64,000 bases of DNA from Methylonatrum kenyense (GCF_023195885.1 NZ_JALPKO010000008.1:1-64000), one strand, 5' to 3'; shown: positions 22,144 through 41,282, counted from the stretch's first letter. Notes: a model not told the origin generated them from the sequence alone. Translations and numbers: made by a program.

Positions 22144-22799
22144 TACGCCTCACCTCCGACACGCGCCTTGACCGCCGGGTGCACCAGCACATCGCTGCCG
22201 GCGGCACCGGGTACGGCACCCCGAACCAGGATCAGGTTGCGCCCCACGTCGACCCGAACCACCTCAAGGTTCTGTTCGGTGACGCGCTTGTTACCCATCT
22301 GGCCGGCCATCTTCTTGCCCTTGAGCACGCGGCCCGGCGTCTGCGCCATGCCGATCGAACCCGGGGCACGGTGCGCCAGCGAGTTACCGTGGGTGGCATC
22401 CTGGGTGCGGAAGTTGTGCCGTTTCACCGCACCGGCAAAACCCTTGCCCTTGCTGGTGCCGCGCACATCCACCATCTGCCCGGCCTCGAACACGTCGACC
22501 TTGAGCTCACCACCGACCTCGAGGTCCGAACCTTCGTCCGCACCGAGCCGGAACTCCCAGAGTCCGCGCCCTGCTTCAACACCGGCATTGGCAAACTGAC
22601 CTGCAGCCGGCTTGGTCACACGGGACGAACGGCGCGAGCCGGTAGTGACCTGAACCGCACGGTACCCGTCACGCTCAAGATCCTTGAGCTGGGTGATGCG
22701 ATTCGGGGTCGCCTCGATCACGGTCACCGGCACGGATGCACCGTCCTCGGTGAAGACCCGCGTCATGCCGCGTTTACGACCGACGATTCCGATAGCCAT
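22143..22799 (-). CDS. rplC: 50S ribosomal protein L3
   Basis: Early-assembling large-subunit protein near the peptidyl transferase centre. It starts [20 protein letters not shown] and holds the W/R-finger region; 218 residues. In E. coli a Gln in the GN(M/L)...H segment is methylated by PrmB; the segment around [15 protein letters not shown] is intact. It lies 72 bp after rpsJ. Confidence 0.98.
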   Translation of the reverse strand: MAIGIVGRKRGMTRVFTEDGASVPVTVIEATPNRITQLKDLERDGYRAVQVTTGSRRSSRVTKPAAGQFANAGVEAGRGLWEFRLGADEGSDLEVGGELKVDVFEAGQMVDVRGTSKGKGFAGAVKRHNFRTQDATHGNSLAHRAPGSIGMAQTPGRVLKGKKMAGQMGNKRVTEQNLEVVRVDVGRNLILVRGAVPGAAGSDVLVHPAVKARVGGEA

Positions 22800-22871
22800 C
22801 GTTACTTCCTCAGAGACAAAGAGCCCCGACCGCGGTTTTCACGGCCCGGGCTCATGCTATTCGCGCAAGCC

Positions 22872-23183
22872 TTAGTAGAGCTTGATCTGAACGTCGACCC
22901 CCGCCGCCAGATCGAGCTTCATCAGCGCGTCGACGGTTTTGTCGGTGGGGTCGATGATGTCCATCAGCCGCTTGTGGGTGCGGATCTCGTACTGATCACG
23001 CGCATCCTTGTTGACGTGCGGCGAAATGAGCAGTGTGAACTTTTCCTTCTTCGTCGGCAGCGGAATCGGCCCGCGCACCTGGGCGCCGGTCCGTTTCGCC
23101 GTCTCGACGATTTCACCGGCCGAGGTATCAATCAGCCGGTGGTCGAAGGCCTTTAAACGAATACGGATCTTCTGATTAGCCAT
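22872..23183 (-). CDS. rpsJ: 30S ribosomal protein S10 (NusE)
   Basis: Small-subunit head protein that also works as NusE in antitermination with NusB and NusG. It is 103 residues, containing [15 protein letters not shown] and [15 protein letters not shown]. Only 6 bp separate its start from the tuf stop codon, so it is read as part of the str transcript and not from its own leader. Confidence 0.98.
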   Translation of the reverse strand: MANQKIRIRLKAFDHRLIDTSAGEIVETAKRTGAQVRGPIPLPTKKEKFTLLISPHVNKDARDQYEIRTHKRLMDIIDPTDKTVDALMKLDLAAGVDVQIKLY

Positions 23184-23189
23184 TGGCCC

Positions 23190-24380
23190 TTACTCGATGA
23201 TCTTGGAGACGACGCCGGCACCCACGGTGCGGCCGCCTTCACGGATCGCAAAGCGCAGACCGTCTTCCATCGCGATCGGCGCAATCAGCGTCACCGTCAT
23301 CTTCACGTTATCCCCCGGCATCACCATCTCGGTGCCCTCCGGAAGATCACACGATCCGGTCACGTCCGTCGTCCGGAAATAGAACTGCGGACGATAGCCA
23401 TTGAAAAACGGCGTGTGACGACCACCCTCGTCCTTGCCAAGGATGTACACCTCGCACTCGAACTTCGTGTGCGGCGTGATCGAACCCGGCTTGCACAGCA
23501 CCTGCCCGCGCTCCACCTCGTCACGCTTGGTGCCACGCAGCAGCGCACCGATGTTGTCGCCCGCCTCGCCCTGATCCAGCAGCTTGCGGAACATCTCGAC
23601 ACCCGTGCACACCGTCTTCTGCGTGTCACGAATACCAACGATCTCCACTTCCTCGCCGGTCTTCACAACTCCACGCTCGACGCGGCCCGTGACCACCGTG
23701 CCCCGGCCCGAGATCGAGAACACGTCCTCGATCGGCATCAGGAACGGCTGATCCTTCGGACGCTCCGGCGTCGGAATGTACTTGTCCATCTCCTCGACCA
23801 GCTTGACGATCGACGGCACGCCGATGTCCGAGGTGTCACCCTCCAGCGCCTTCAGCGCCGAACCGGTCACGATCGGGGTGTCATCACCCGGGAAATCGTA
23901 GGTCGACAGCAAATCGCGGACTTCCATCTCGACGAGCTCCAGCAGCTCCTCGTCGTCCACCATGTCCGCCTTGTTCAGGTACACCACGATGTACGGCACA
24001 CCAACCTGGCGGGCCAGCAGGATGTGCTCGCGGGTCTGCGGCATCGGGCCGTCCGCCGCCGAACACACCAGGATCGCTCCGTCCATCTGCGCCGCACCCG
24101 TGATCATGTTCTTCACGTAGTCCGCGTGACCCGGGCAGTCCACATGCGCGTAGTGACGATCCGTCGACTCGTACTCCACGTGCGCCGTCGCAATCGTGAT
24201 GCCGCGAGCGCGCTCCTCCGGTGCGTTGTCGATCATGTCGTACGCACGGAACTCGCCACCAAACTGCTCGCCCATCACCTTCGTCAGCGCCGCCGTCAGC
24301 GTCGTCTTGCCATGGTCAACATGACCAATCGTCCCAACATTTACGTGCGGCTTGCTACGCTCAAACTTCGCCTTGGACAC
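23190..24380 (-). CDS. tuf: Elongation factor Tu, str-operon copy
   Basis: GTPase that delivers aminoacyl-tRNA to the ribosome. The G motifs [18 protein letters not shown] and [10 protein letters not shown] are intact; 396 residues. It starts with GTG at 24380 after a GAGGGGA tract. The coding sequence is nearly identical to the second tuf gene at 40.1-41.3 kb: I see two silent changes near codons 103-105 plus the start codon. Position fusA-tuf-rpsJ is that of E. coli tufA, with rpsJ fused to the unit. Confidence 0.99.
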   Translation of the reverse strand: MSKAKFERSKPHVNVGTIGHVDHGKTTLTAALTKVMGEQFGGEFRAYDMIDNAPEERARGITIATAHVEYESTDRHYAHVDCPGHADYVKNMITGAAQMDGAILVCSAADGPMPQTREHILLARQVGVPYIVVYLNKADMVDDEELLELVEMEVRDLLSTYDFPGDDTPIVTGSALKALEGDTSDIGVPSIVKLVEEMDKYIPTPERPKDQPFLMPIEDVFSISGRGTVVTGRVERGVVKTGEEVEIVGIRDTQKTVCTGVEMFRKLLDQGEAGDNIGALLRGTKRDEVERGQVLCKPGSITPHTKFECEVYILGKDEGGRHTPFFNGYRPQFYFRTTDVTGSCDLPEGTEMVMPGDNVKMTVTLIAPIAMEDGLRFAIREGGRTVGAGVVSKIIE

Positions 24381-24401
24381 GACTCAATCCCCTCAGATGC
24401 T

Positions 24402-24425
24402 CAGCCGCCGGCAATGCGGCGGCTG
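24402..24425. other. Hairpin between fusA and tuf
   Basis: A perfect 9-bp stem (CAGCCGCCG with CGGCGGCTG) around a 6-nt loop in the 85-bp fusA-tuf gap. No T-run follows, so it is more likely an mRNA stability or processing element than a terminator. Confidence 0.6.
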
Positions 24426-24465
24426 GTGATACGTTGAAATAACCCGGCCAGAAAAGAAGGCGCCC

Positions 24466-26559
24466 TCAGGACGCCTTCTTCTGCACCTGCTCGGCAACAC
24501 TGGCAGGCGCTTCGGCGTAGTGGCTGAACTCCATCACATAGCTCGCACGACCCTGGGTCGAGGAACGCAGGTCGGTGGAGTAACCGAACATTTCCTTCAG
24601 CGGAACATCGGCGCGGATGATCCGGCCAGTGGCCGACTCTTCCATGCCCTTGACCGTGCCACGACGGCGGTTGAGGTCGCCCATGACGTCACCCATGTAA
24701 TCCTCGGGGGTGACGACTTCGACCTTCATCATGGGCTCAAGCAACACCGGACTGGCCTTCATCACACCTTCCTTGAAGGCCATGGAGCCGGCAATCTTAA
24801 AGGCCATTTCCGAAGAGTCAACCTCGTGGAAAGAGCCGTCGTACAAGGTGACCCTGAAATCGACGACCGGGAAACCGGCAAGCACACCGTTCAGCGCCTG
24901 CTCCTGGATCCCCTTGTCCACGGACGGGATGTATTCCTTCGGGATCACACCACCAACGATGGCGTTTTCAAATTCGTAGCCTTCGCCCGGTTCCTGCGGC
25001 TCCAGCCGAATCCAGACATGGCCGAACTGACCGCGGCCACCCGACTGCCGCACGAACTTGCCTTCCTGCTCGATGGTCTTACGGATGGTTTCACGGTACG
25101 CCACCTGCGGCGCGCCGACGTTGGCCTCGACCTTGAACTCACGCTTCATGCGATCAACGATAATGTCCAGATGCAGCTCACCCATCCCGGAGATGATGGT
25201 CTGACCCGACTCCTCATCGGTGCGCACCTGGAATGAGGGGTCTTCCTGGGCCAGCTTGCCCAGCGCGACACCCATCTTCTCCTGGTCGCTCTTGGTCTTC
25301 GGCTCCACCGCCACGGAGATCACCGGATCCGGAAACTCCATCCGCTCCAGGGTGATCTTGGAGTTTGCGTCGCACAGCGTGTCACCGGTGGTCACGTCCT
25401 TCAGGCCGATTGCAGCGGCAATGTCACCGGCACGCACCTCGGAGATTTCCTTCCGCTCCTTGGAGTGCATCTGCACGATCCGGCCAAAACGCTCTTTTTT
25501 GCCCTTCACCGGATTGAACACGCTGTCGCCCGACTGCACGACACCGGAATAACAACGGAAGAACGTCAGCGTACCCACAAACGGATCAGTGGCGATCTTG
25601 AAGGCCAGGGCCGAAAACGGCTCCTCGTCCACCGGATGCCGCTCAGCCGGCGACCCATCATCCAGTTCGCCCTGGATGGCCGGCACATCGGCCGGGCTGG
25701 GCATGTACTCAATGACGGCATCCAGCAATGCCTGCACACCCTTGTTCTTGAATGCCGATCCACACAGGACCGGCACGACCTCATTCGCCAGCACTTGCGC
25801 ACGCAGACCGGCCTTGATGTCATCGTTGTCCAGCTCGCCGCTCTCGAGGTACTTTTCCATGAGTTCCTCGCTGCCTTCGGCGGCGGCTTCCATCATCGCT
25901 TCGCGGTGCTCTTCGGCCTTGGCCTGCAATTCAGCCGGGATGTCCTTCTGCTCATAGGTCATACCCATGTCATCCGGATTCCAGTAAATGGCCTTCATGC
26001 GAATCAAATCCACCAGACCTTCGAAATCGTCTTCGGCACCGATTGGCACCTGGATCGGCACAGCGTTGCAGCCAAGCCGTTTTTTCATCATGTCGACGCA
26101 GCGATAGAAGTCGGCGCCCATCTTGTCCATCTTATTGACGAACACCATGCGCGGCACGCCGTACTTGTTCGCTTGCCGCCACACCGTTTCGGTCTGCGGT
26201 TCGACACCGGCGTTGGCATCCAGCACACAAATGGCGCCATCGAGCACTCGCAGAGAACGCTCCACCTCGATGGTGAAATCAACGTGCCCGGGCGTATCAA
26301 TGATGTTGATTCGCGTTTCCGGATACTGCTGGTCCATGCCACTCCAGAAACAGGTCGTGGCAGCGGAGGTGATCGTGATGCCACGCTCCTGCTCCTGTTC
26401 CATCCAGTCCATGGTGGACGCACCATCGTGGGTCTCGCCGATCTTGTGCGACACCCCGGTGTAGAACAGGATCCGCTCGGTGGCGGTCGTCTTGCCGGCA
26501 TCGATGTGAGCCATAATGCCGATGTTGCGATAGCGCTCGATTGGAGTCTTGCGTGCCAC
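24466..26559 (-). CDS. fusA: Elongation factor G
   Basis: Translocation GTPase. G motifs [16 protein letters not shown] and NKMDKMG are intact, and domains II to V are complete at 697 residues. The start GTG 26559 (reading [11 protein letters not shown] after the start) is chosen because it matches the family; an in-frame TTG two codons upstream is possible. Order rpsL-rpsG-fusA-tuf is the standard str operon. Confidence 0.98.
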   Translation of the reverse strand: MARKTPIERYRNIGIMAHIDAGKTTATERILFYTGVSHKIGETHDGASTMDWMEQEQERGITITSAATTCFWSGMDQQYPETRINIIDTPGHVDFTIEVERSLRVLDGAICVLDANAGVEPQTETVWRQANKYGVPRMVFVNKMDKMGADFYRCVDMMKKRLGCNAVPIQVPIGAEDDFEGLVDLIRMKAIYWNPDDMGMTYEQKDIPAELQAKAEEHREAMMEAAAEGSEELMEKYLESGELDNDDIKAGLRAQVLANEVVPVLCGSAFKNKGVQALLDAVIEYMPSPADVPAIQGELDDGSPAERHPVDEEPFSALAFKIATDPFVGTLTFFRCYSGVVQSGDSVFNPVKGKKERFGRIVQMHSKERKEISEVRAGDIAAAIGLKDVTTGDTLCDANSKITLERMEFPDPVISVAVEPKTKSDQEKMGVALGKLAQEDPSFQVRTDEESGQTIISGMGELHLDIIVDRMKREFKVEANVGAPQVAYRETIRKTIEQEGKFVRQSGGRGQFGHVWIRLEPQEPGEGYEFENAIVGGVIPKEYIPSVDKGIQEQALNGVLAGFPVVDFRVTLYDGSFHEVDSSEMAFKIAGSMAFKEGVMKASPVLLEPMMKVEVVTPEDYMGDVMGDLNRRRGTVKGMEESATGRIIRADVPLKEMFGYSTDLRSSTQGRASYVMEFSHYAEAPASVAEQVQKKAS

Positions 26560-26578
26560 GATCAATACCTATTTGCCG

Positions 26579-27049
26579 TTACCAGCGATAATGGGAGAAG
26601 GCCTTGTTGGCCTCCGCCATGCGATGGGTGTCTTCACGCTTCTTCACAGCGGTGCCGCGGTTCTCGGCGGCATCACTGACTTCACCCGCCAGACGCAGCG
26701 CCATGGTCTTCTCGCTGCGCTTGCGGGAAGCGTCGATCAGCCAGCGCATGGCCAGCGTGTTGCGGCGCTCCGGTCGCACTTCGACCGGCACCTGATAGGT
26801 GGCGCCGCCGACCCGGCGGGATTTCACCTCGACTGCCGGACTGACGTTGCTAAGCGCCTGCTCCATGGACGCCAGCGGGTCGGCCGACCCCTTGCGCTGC
26901 ACTTCATCCAGAGCATCGTAGACAATCTTCTCGGCGACGGACTTCTTGCCATCCTTCATCAGCATGTTGACGAACTTGGTCAGCAACTCGCTGCCATGCT
27001 TCGGATCCGGCAACACTTTGCGCTTGGGAACTTCGCGTCTTCTCGGCAT
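26579..27049 (-). CDS. rpsG: 30S ribosomal protein S7
   Basis: Primary 16S rRNA binder of the head and, in E. coli, the repressor of the str operon through the rpsL-rpsG intercistronic region. It is 156 residues, starting [20 protein letters not shown] and ending AFSHYRW. The gap to rpsL is 42 bp, shorter than the roughly 100-nt E. coli target, so the same control is uncertain. Confidence 0.98.
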   Translation of the reverse strand: MPRRREVPKRKVLPDPKHGSELLTKFVNMLMKDGKKSVAEKIVYDALDEVQRKGSADPLASMEQALSNVSPAVEVKSRRVGGATYQVPVEVRPERRNTLAMRWLIDASRKRSEKTMALRLAGEVSDAAENRGTAVKKREDTHRMAEANKAFSHYRW

Positions 27050-27091
27050 GGTTCTACCCGAACGTTGTCAGTAACGGAGGCTGAGCCTGGC

Positions 27092-27466
<375 letters not shown>

Positions 27467-27492
27467 CGAAACGCTCACTCCAAGCTGAAAAT

Positions 27493-27522
27493 AAACGACA
27501 GGCCGAGCGGTCCCGGCCTGTC
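27493..27522 (-). promoter_or_regulatory. Leader hairpin with U-rich tail in the str operon 5' UTR
   Basis: A 9-bp stem (GACAGGCCG, 27497-27505, with CGGCCTGTC, 27514-27522) is followed on the minus strand by GTTTATTTT. It begins about 5 nt after the expected transcription start. It could be an attenuator or a 5'-protecting stem. The U-tract is interrupted, so termination strength is uncertain. Confidence 0.55.
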
Positions 27523-27533
27523 GAAGGGCCGCA

Positions 27534-27562
27534 ATTCTAGACAGAGTCCCCGGTTAAGTCAA
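27534..27562 (-). promoter_or_regulatory. Sigma70 promoter of the str (rpsL) operon
   Basis: On the minus strand TTGACT (27562-27557) and TAGAAT (27539-27534) are separated by exactly 17 bp, about 70 bp before the rpsL start. The region just after the -10 box is GC-rich, as in stringently controlled promoters. Confidence 0.82.
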
Positions 27563-27670
27563 ACGAATCCCGCGCCATATCTGGCCTTGCACCGAATCGG
27601 CGCCGTCCCGTTGCGGGCATCGTTCATCCAGGCGGCCAGCCGGGCGGCCGGCGGCGATTTGCCGGGTGAA

Positions 27671-27711
27671 AAAAACCCTGCCCGGCGGGTCGGGTCCGGC
27701 CGGGCAGGGTT
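27671..27711 (-). terminator. Terminator of the rpoBC operon
   Basis: A 13-bp stem (AACCCTGCCCGGC, 27674-27686, with its complement at 27699-27711) and a 12-nt loop, followed on the minus strand by a run of seven T. It lies 40 bp after the rpoC stop codon and separates rpoBC from the str operon. Confidence 0.92.
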
Positions 27712-27750
27712 CGATCCATCGGGGCCGCGCAGGCAGCCCCGGCGTCGGGC

Positions 27751-32019
<4,269 letters not shown>

Positions 32020-32070
32020 AGCCGTTTATCCGCCTGCTATATCGAAAAATGGGTGCCGTCGTTCCCGAAT

Positions 32071-32096
32071 GGCGAGGGCCGTCGACGGCCCTCGCC
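32071..32096. other. Perfect 26-bp palindrome between rpoB and rpoC
   Basis: The sequence 32071-32096 is its own reverse complement and can fold into an 11-bp GC-rich stem with a TCGA loop. It lies 11 bp after the rpoB stop codon. No T-run follows directly on the minus strand, so a stability or RNase processing role is more likely than termination. Confidence 0.72.
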
Positions 32097-32106
32097 AGCG
32101 GTGGCC

Positions 32107-36171
<4,065 letters not shown>

Positions 36172-36287
36172 CGAGGTTCCTCACCAGGTTCTGTCCACGG
36201 AGCGGGGCGGATGCTCAGGGATCCGTACTCAGGCAGCGCGCCTAAGTACGCATCGCTGAACACGCGTGATTTCCGCACAACAACGGG

Positions 36288-36317
36288 AAAAGGCCGGCGC
36301 CCCGAGGGGCACCAGCC
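36288..36317 (-). terminator. Attenuator between rplL and rpoB
   Basis: A 10-bp stem with two G-U pairs when read on the minus strand (GGCTGGTGCC with GGCGCCGGCC) is followed by TTTT. It lies about 42 bp after the rplL stop codon and 120 bp before rpoB. E. coli has a partial terminator at the same place that lowers rpoBC expression relative to the ribosomal genes; the same role is inferred. Confidence 0.75.
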
Positions 36318-36358
36318 AGCTCCCTTTCAGCTGCTGTGCAGACGTGTACCGTCAAGTC

Positions 36359-36736
36359 TTACTTGATCTCGACGGAAGCGCCAGCCTCTTCCAGCTTGGT
36401 CTTCATTTCTTCGGCTTCTTCCTTGGAAGTGCCTTCCTTCAGCGGAGAAGGCGCACCCTCCACCACTTCCTTGGCTTCCTTCAGACCCAGGCCGGTGATG
36501 CCGCGGACGGCCTTGATGACGGCAACCTTGTTGTCACCAAAGCCGGTCAGCACCACGTCAAACTCGGTCTTCTCTTCGGCGGCAGCTTCACCACCACCGG
36601 CGGCGGCCGGGGCAGCGGCCACGGCGGCAGCCGCGGTGACGCCGAACTTCTCTTCCATCTCGGAGATCAGGTCAACGATCTCCAGAACGGTCATGTTACC
36701 GATCGTCTCGAGGATGTCCTCTTTGGAAACGGCCAT
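36359..36736 (-). CDS. rplL: 50S ribosomal protein L7/L12
   Basis: Stalk protein that recruits translation GTPases; present as multiple dimers bound to L10. The 125-residue product has the N-terminal dimerisation helix, an Ala/Gly-rich hinge near residues 35-52 and the C-terminal domain with [15 protein letters not shown]. It lies 86 bp after rplJ. Confidence 0.98.
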   Translation of the reverse strand: MAVSKEDILETIGNMTVLEIVDLISEMEEKFGVTAAAAVAAAPAAAGGGEAAAEEKTEFDVVLTGFGDNKVAVIKAVRGITGLGLKEAKEVVEGAPSPLKEGTSKEEAEEMKTKLEEAGASVEIK

Positions 36737-36822
36737 TGTTCAAACTCCTGATAAGAATGTTTCCAGGACTCCAGCGGAGTCCCCTGCGTTCTGAACATGT
36801 CGGCGAACCGGAAAGCCCCGGA

Positions 36823-37350
36823 TCAACCTGCTTCCTTCGCATCGCGAACCGCTGCGACGGTACGGACCAGCTTGCTCGGCACCTCGTTGAGAGTGGTGAC
36901 GAACTTCTGGACCGGCGCACGCATGGTCGCCATGAGTAGGCTGATGGCTTCGTCCCGGGTCGGCAGACTGGCCACGCGCTCCAGATCGGAGGCGGGATAC
37001 AGGGTGCCACCAAGGACAACCAGTTTCGGCACCAGACGGTCATTCTCTTTCGAGAAATTCTTCACCACGCGCGCTGCGGAACCCGGATCCTCGGTCGAGA
37101 ATGCGAGCAGCAACGGCCCGTTGAAGCCTTCCGTCATGCACTCGAAGCTGGTGCCAGCAACTGCCCGGCGGGCAATGGAATTCTTGACTACCCGCAGGTA
37201 GACACCTTCCTTCCGCGCCGTGGCACGCAGGCCATCCATTTCGGTTGCTTTGATACCGCGATATTCGGCGGCGACAGCGGCATTCGCTGTCTGGGCAACC
37301 GCATTGACTTCCGCGGTCATCGCCTTTTTCTGTTCCAGACTCAGTGCCAT
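36823..37350 (-). CDS. rplJ: 50S ribosomal protein L10
   Basis: Stalk base protein that anchors L7/L12 dimers; the complex autoregulates its operon in E. coli. The start ATG 37350 (MALSLEQKKAMTAEVN) has a perfect AGGAGG 7 nt upstream; 175 residues. An in-frame extension to 37569 lies in the leader and is rejected. The C-terminal helix that binds L12 is present. Confidence 0.97.
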   Translation of the reverse strand: MALSLEQKKAMTAEVNAVAQTANAAVAAEYRGIKATEMDGLRATARKEGVYLRVVKNSIARRAVAGTSFECMTEGFNGPLLLAFSTEDPGSAARVVKNFSKENDRLVPKLVVLGGTLYPASDLERVASLPTRDEAISLLMATMRAPVQKFVTTLNEVPSKLVRTVAAVRDAKEAG

Positions 37351-37678
37351 CGATGTACCTCCTGGAACGGGCTCTGACCCCCGGCCATTCCGGCCGGGAC
37401 CTGTGTCGACCCACCGCCCTCTCGAGCGGTGAACCTGTCTTCCCCTGACGGGGATGACGGTCGCCTCACGCAGGAAACTCCTGTCTCGGCCGCACCGTCT
37501 GCGCTGGCCCGCCATTCGACGGTTTAAGCGAGCAGGCTCGCACCAAGCGGTCTTTGACGGCTGCCGCAATCCGACAGCCTCAAGACACCATCAGTGAAAC
37601 CGACCATCGCCGGCTCCGCCTCCGGATTTCTTCCGCCGCACACCCTCCGGGCGACGACGGCTTCAATTCAGCGCTACA
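37351..37678 (-). promoter_or_regulatory. rplJ leader (L10-type autoregulatory leader)
   Basis: The 328 nt between rplA and rplJ hold no gene but several stable stems: a 7-bp stem at 37380-37398, a 6-bp stem at 37412-37431 and a 5-bp stem at 37441-37454. Position, length and structure fit the L10 leader family, where the L10-L12 complex binds and blocks rplJ translation. No covariance model was run. Confidence 0.65.
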
Positions 37679-38374
37679 TCAGATGCCGAGCGACGCCATG
37701 TCCACCGGAATACCCGGACCCATGGTCGATGCAACGGTCACGCGCTTGACGTACACACCCTTCGCTGCCGCCGGCTTCATCTTGTTCAGATCCGCCAGCA
37801 GTGCATCCAGGTTCTCGCGCAGCTTGGCCGGCTCGAAATCCACCTTGCCGATAGCGCAATGGATAATGCCGCCCTTGTCGGTGCGATACCGCACCTGACC
37901 CGCCTTGGCGTTCTGCACCGCCTCGGCGACATTCGGCGTCACGGTGCCGACCTTCGGGTTCGGCATCAGGCCGCGCGGACCCAGGATGGTACCCAGACGA
38001 CCGACCACGCCCATGGCATCCGGGCTGGCAATCACCACGTCGAAATTGAGCTCACCGGCCTTCACCTGCTCGGCCAGATCGTCCATGCCGACGATGTCGG
38101 CACCGGCTTCTTTAGCGGCATCGGCATTCGGGCCCTGGGTGAACACCGCGACACGCACGGTACGGCCGGTGCCGTTGGGCAGCACGGTGGAACCGCGAAC
38201 CACCTGGTCCGACTTGCGCGGGTCGACGCCCAGGTTTACCGAGACCTCGACGGACTCGGGAAACTTCGCCGTCGGAAGCTCCTTCAGCAGGCTGAAGGCT
38301 TCCTCGACCGGATACAGCTTGCCGTGCTCGACCTTCTCGGCAATCGCTTTCTGGCGCTTGGTCAGCTTTGCCAT
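37679..38374 (-). CDS. rplA: 50S ribosomal protein L1
   Basis: L1-stalk protein that moves E-site tRNA; in E. coli it represses rplK-rplA translation. The start ATG 38374 ([15 protein letters not shown]) gives 231 residues; in-frame codons upstream are inside rplK and rejected. It starts 1 bp after the rplK stop, so the two are coupled. Confidence 0.98.
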   Translation of the reverse strand: MAKLTKRQKAIAEKVEHGKLYPVEEAFSLLKELPTAKFPESVEVSVNLGVDPRKSDQVVRGSTVLPNGTGRTVRVAVFTQGPNADAAKEAGADIVGMDDLAEQVKAGELNFDVVIASPDAMGVVGRLGTILGPRGLMPNPKVGTVTPNVAEAVQNAKAGQVRYRTDKGGIIHCAIGKVDFEPAKLRENLDALLADLNKMKPAAAKGVYVKRVTVASTMGPGIPVDMASLGI

Positions 38375-38375
38375 G

Positions 38376-38807
38376 TCACAGACCCTCCACGTCGAGACCC
38401 ATGCTGCGCGCGCTACCGGCAATGGTGCGCACCGCGGCATCCAGGTCACCGGCATTCAGGTCCGGCTCCTTGGTCTTTGCAATTTCTTCCAGCTGCTCCC
38501 GGGTCACCTTGCCCACCTTCTGGGTGTTCGGACGACCACTACCGGACTTCAGGCCGGCGGCCTTCAGCAGCAGGATCGCCGCGGGCGGCGTCTTGGTGAT
38601 AAAGGTGAAGCTGCGGTCGTTGTAGACCGTGATCACCACGGGAACGGGCAGGCCGGCTTCCATTTCCTGGGTCTGGGCGTTGAACGCCTTGCAGAACTCC
38701 ATGATGTTGACGCCGTGCTGACCCAGCGCCGGGCCCACCGGTGGCGACGGATTAGCCTGGCCCGCCTTGACCTGCAACTTGATATAGGCAGTGACTTTCT
38801 TGGCCAT
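38376..38807 (-). CDS. rplK: 50S ribosomal protein L11
   Basis: Protein of the GTPase-associated centre needed for RelA activation in the stringent response. The 143-residue product has the proline-rich switch [15 protein letters not shown], the thiostrepton-contact region. It follows a terminator-like hairpin after nusG and starts with a GGGAG ribosome-binding tract. Confidence 0.98.
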   Translation of the reverse strand: MAKKVTAYIKLQVKAGQANPSPPVGPALGQHGVNIMEFCKAFNAQTQEMEAGLPVPVVITVYNDRSFTFITKTPPAAILLLKAAGLKSGSGRPNTQKVGKVTREQLEEIAKTKEPDLNAGDLDAAVRTIAGSARSMGLDVEGL

Positions 38808-38855
38808 GTTGAACTCCCTGTCGGGTGCAAACGCCTGCTCGGCTCCCCGAAACGC

Positions 38856-38888
38856 AAAAAGGATAACCGACCGATTGGTCGGTTATCC
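38856..38888 (-). terminator. Terminator or leader attenuator between nusG and rplK
   Basis: A perfect 12-bp stem (GGATAACCGACC, 38861-38872, with its complement at 38877-38888), a 4-nt loop and five T on the minus strand. It lies 60 bp after the nusG stop. A weak promoter-like pair (TTGCGC, 38928-38923; TAAAGT, 38904-38899; 18-bp spacing) lies just upstream, so the hairpin may sit at the very 5' end of the rplK transcript. Confidence 0.88.
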
Positions 38889-38947
38889 GCGACCCGCAAC
38901 TTTACCCGCAAACGGCACGGTTGCGCAATTAAGGAAACGCTGATTCC

Positions 38948-39481
38948 TTAAACCTTTTCGACCTGGTCGAACCCCAACTCCACCGGCGTCGACCGACCGA
39001 AGATCGACACCGCCACCCGCAGGCGGCTCTTGTCGTAATTCACTTCTTCCACGGCGCCATTGAAATCGGTGAACGGACCGTCGGTGACCCGCACCATCTC
39101 GCCAACCTCGAACAGCACCTTCGGCCGCGGCTTTTCCACGCCCTCGCGAACGCGGTTCAGGATCTGGTCGGCCTCCTTGTCGGAGATCGGCGCCGGCCGG
39201 TCGCTGGAACCGCCGATGAAACCCATCACTCGCGGCACACCCTTCACCAAGTGCCAGGTCTCGTCGTCCATCTCCATGCGGACCAGGACATAGCCCGGGA
39301 AGAACTTGCGCTCACTGCGCCGCTTCTGGCCATTGCGAATTTCGACGACTTCCTCGGTGGGCACCAGGATCTCGCCGAACCTGTCTTCCATGCCGACGCG
39401 CTTGATCGTATCTTCGAGGGCCTGCTTGACCTTGTTCTCGAAGCCCGAGTAAGCGTGCACCACATACCAGCGCTTGCTCAT
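38948..39481 (-). CDS. nusG: Transcription termination/antitermination factor NusG
   Basis: Binds RNA polymerase through its N-terminal domain and Rho or S10 through its C-terminal KOW domain. The start [18 protein letters not shown] is the family start; 177 residues. The KOW segment [21 protein letters not shown] is intact. It lies 1 bp after secE. In-frame codons upstream of ATG 39481 lie in secE and are rejected. Confidence 0.98.
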   Translation of the reverse strand: MSKRWYVVHAYSGFENKVKQALEDTIKRVGMEDRFGEILVPTEEVVEIRNGQKRRSERKFFPGYVLVRMEMDDETWHLVKGVPRVMGFIGGSSDRPAPISDKEADQILNRVREGVEKPRPKVLFEVGEMVRVTDGPFTDFNGAVEEVNYDKSRLRVAVSIFGRSTPVELGFDQVEKV

Positions 39482-39482
39482 G

Positions 39483-39863
39483 TCAGGACCCTCCCGGTCG
39501 CACGATGGCATCGACGGCCCAGAACAGGAACATGTCCATCAACCACAGGAAGATGGCAACGATCAGCACCACGATCAGCACGATCAGCGTGGTCTGCAGG
39601 GTTTCCTGCCGGGTGGGCCAGACCACCTTGCGCAGCTCGACCCGTGACTCCTTCAAAAAGCCCCAGAGACTCCGCCCCTGCGCGGTAGTCATGGCCACGG
39701 CAACCGCGGCAGCCACCACGAACAGGATGCCCAGCACGCGCATCAGCTGCGGCTGGTCCTCGTAGACATAGAAACCGACGATCCCCGCACCAAGGATGAC
39801 AGCAGCAGCTGCCAGCTTGATCGTGTCAGCCGGCGATTTTTCAGGAAGCGTTTTGGATTTCAT
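39483..39863 (-). CDS. secE: Preprotein translocase subunit SecE
   Basis: Clamps SecY in the SecYEG channel. The 126-residue protein has three hydrophobic segments (near residues 17-35, 41-60 and 93-115) like the E. coli form, and the conserved amphipathic region [19 protein letters not shown] before the last one. It lies 52 bp after tRNA-Trp and 1 bp before nusG. Confidence 0.97.
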   Translation of the reverse strand: MKSKTLPEKSPADTIKLAAAAVILGAGIVGFYVYEDQPQLMRVLGILFVVAAAVAVAMTTAQGRSLWGFLKESRVELRKVVWPTRQETLQTTLIVLIVVLIVAIFLWLMDMFLFWAVDAIVRPGGS

Positions 39864-39915
39864 CTGGGCCTGTTATGCAGCTGCCAGCACCGACCGCGCC
39901 GTTCCACGCTGTCAC

Positions 39916-39991
<76 letters not shown>

Positions 39992-40091
39992 GTATTCACG
40001 GAACCTGGAACTGGGAAGCGTGGGACACCATACGCGCCCCACGCCGTCAAGTCCAGATGACGACCGCGGTCGTCAGCGGGCGGAAGCGCCC

Positions 40092-41282
40092 TTACTCGAT
40101 GATCTTGGAGACGACGCCGGCACCCACGGTGCGGCCGCCTTCACGGATCGCAAAGCGCAGACCGTCTTCCATCGCGATCGGCGCAATCAGCGTCACCGTC
40201 ATCTTCACGTTATCCCCCGGCATCACCATCTCGGTGCCCTCCGGAAGATCACACGATCCGGTCACGTCCGTCGTCCGGAAATAGAACTGCGGACGATAGC
40301 CATTGAAAAACGGCGTGTGACGACCACCCTCGTCCTTGCCAAGGATGTACACCTCGCACTCGAACTTCGTGTGCGGCGTGATCGAACCCGGCTTGCACAG
40401 CACCTGCCCGCGCTCCACCTCGTCACGCTTGGTGCCACGCAGCAGCGCACCGATGTTGTCGCCCGCCTCGCCCTGATCCAGCAGCTTGCGGAACATCTCG
40501 ACACCCGTGCACACCGTCTTCTGCGTGTCACGAATACCAACGATCTCCACTTCCTCGCCGGTCTTCACAACTCCACGCTCGACGCGGCCCGTGACCACCG
40601 TGCCCCGGCCCGAGATCGAGAACACGTCCTCGATCGGCATCAGGAACGGCTGATCCTTCGGACGCTCCGGCGTCGGAATGTACTTGTCCATCTCCTCGAC
40701 CAGCTTGACGATCGACGGCACGCCGATGTCCGAGGTGTCACCCTCCAGCGCCTTCAGCGCCGAACCGGTCACGATCGGGGTGTCATCACCCGGGAAATCG
40801 TAGGTCGACAGCAAATCGCGGACTTCCATCTCGACGAGCTCCAGCAGCTCCTCGTCGTCCACCATGTCCGCCTTGTTCAGGTACACCACGATGTACGGCA
40901 CACCAACCTGGCGGGCCAGCAGGATGTGCTCGCGGGTCTGCGGCATCGGGCCGTCCGCCGCCGAACACACCAGGATCGCGCCATCCATCTGCGCCGCACC
41001 CGTGATCATGTTCTTCACGTAGTCCGCGTGACCCGGGCAGTCCACATGCGCGTAGTGACGATCCGTCGACTCGTACTCCACGTGCGCCGTCGCAATCGTG
41101 ATGCCGCGAGCGCGCTCCTCCGGTGCGTTGTCGATCATGTCGTACGCACGGAACTCGCCACCAAACTGCTCGCCCATCACCTTCGTCAGCGCCGCCGTCA
41201 GCGTCGTCTTGCCATGGTCAACATGACCAATCGTCCCAACATTTACGTGCGGCTTGCTACGCTCAAACTTCGCCTTGGACAT
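40092..41282 (-). CDS. tuf: Elongation factor Tu, tRNA-linked copy
   Basis: Second EF-Tu gene, 396 residues, protein identical to the str-operon copy as far as I can see. It starts with ATG, unlike the GTG of the other copy. It lies 76 bp after tRNA-Thr in the order tRNA-Tyr, tRNA-Gly, tRNA-Thr, tuf, which is the E. coli tufB arrangement. Sequence identity stops within a few bases of each end of the coding region, pointing to gene conversion. Confidence 0.99.
   Translation of the reverse strand: MSKAKFERSKPHVNVGTIGHVDHGKTTLTAALTKVMGEQFGGEFRAYDMIDNAPEERARGITIATAHVEYESTDRHYAHVDCPGHADYVKNMITGAAQMDGAILVCSAADGPMPQTREHILLARQVGVPYIVVYLNKADMVDDEELLELVEMEVRDLLSTYDFPGDDTPIVTGSALKALEGDTSDIGVPSIVKLVEEMDKYIPTPERPKDQPFLMPIEDVFSISGRGTVVTGRVERGVVKTGEEVEIVGIRDTQKTVCTGVEMFRKLLDQGEAGDNIGALLRGTKRDEVERGQVLCKPGSITPHTKFECEVYILGKDEGGRHTPFFNGYRPQFYFRTTDVTGSCDLPEGTEMVMPGDNVKMTVTLIAPIAMEDGLRFAIREGGRTVGAGVVSKIIE

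Noticed and set aside
40058-40075. 18-bp palindrome after the second tuf gene as a terminator
   Set aside because: It is a perfect palindrome but lacks a T-run and a proper loop, so termination is not supported.
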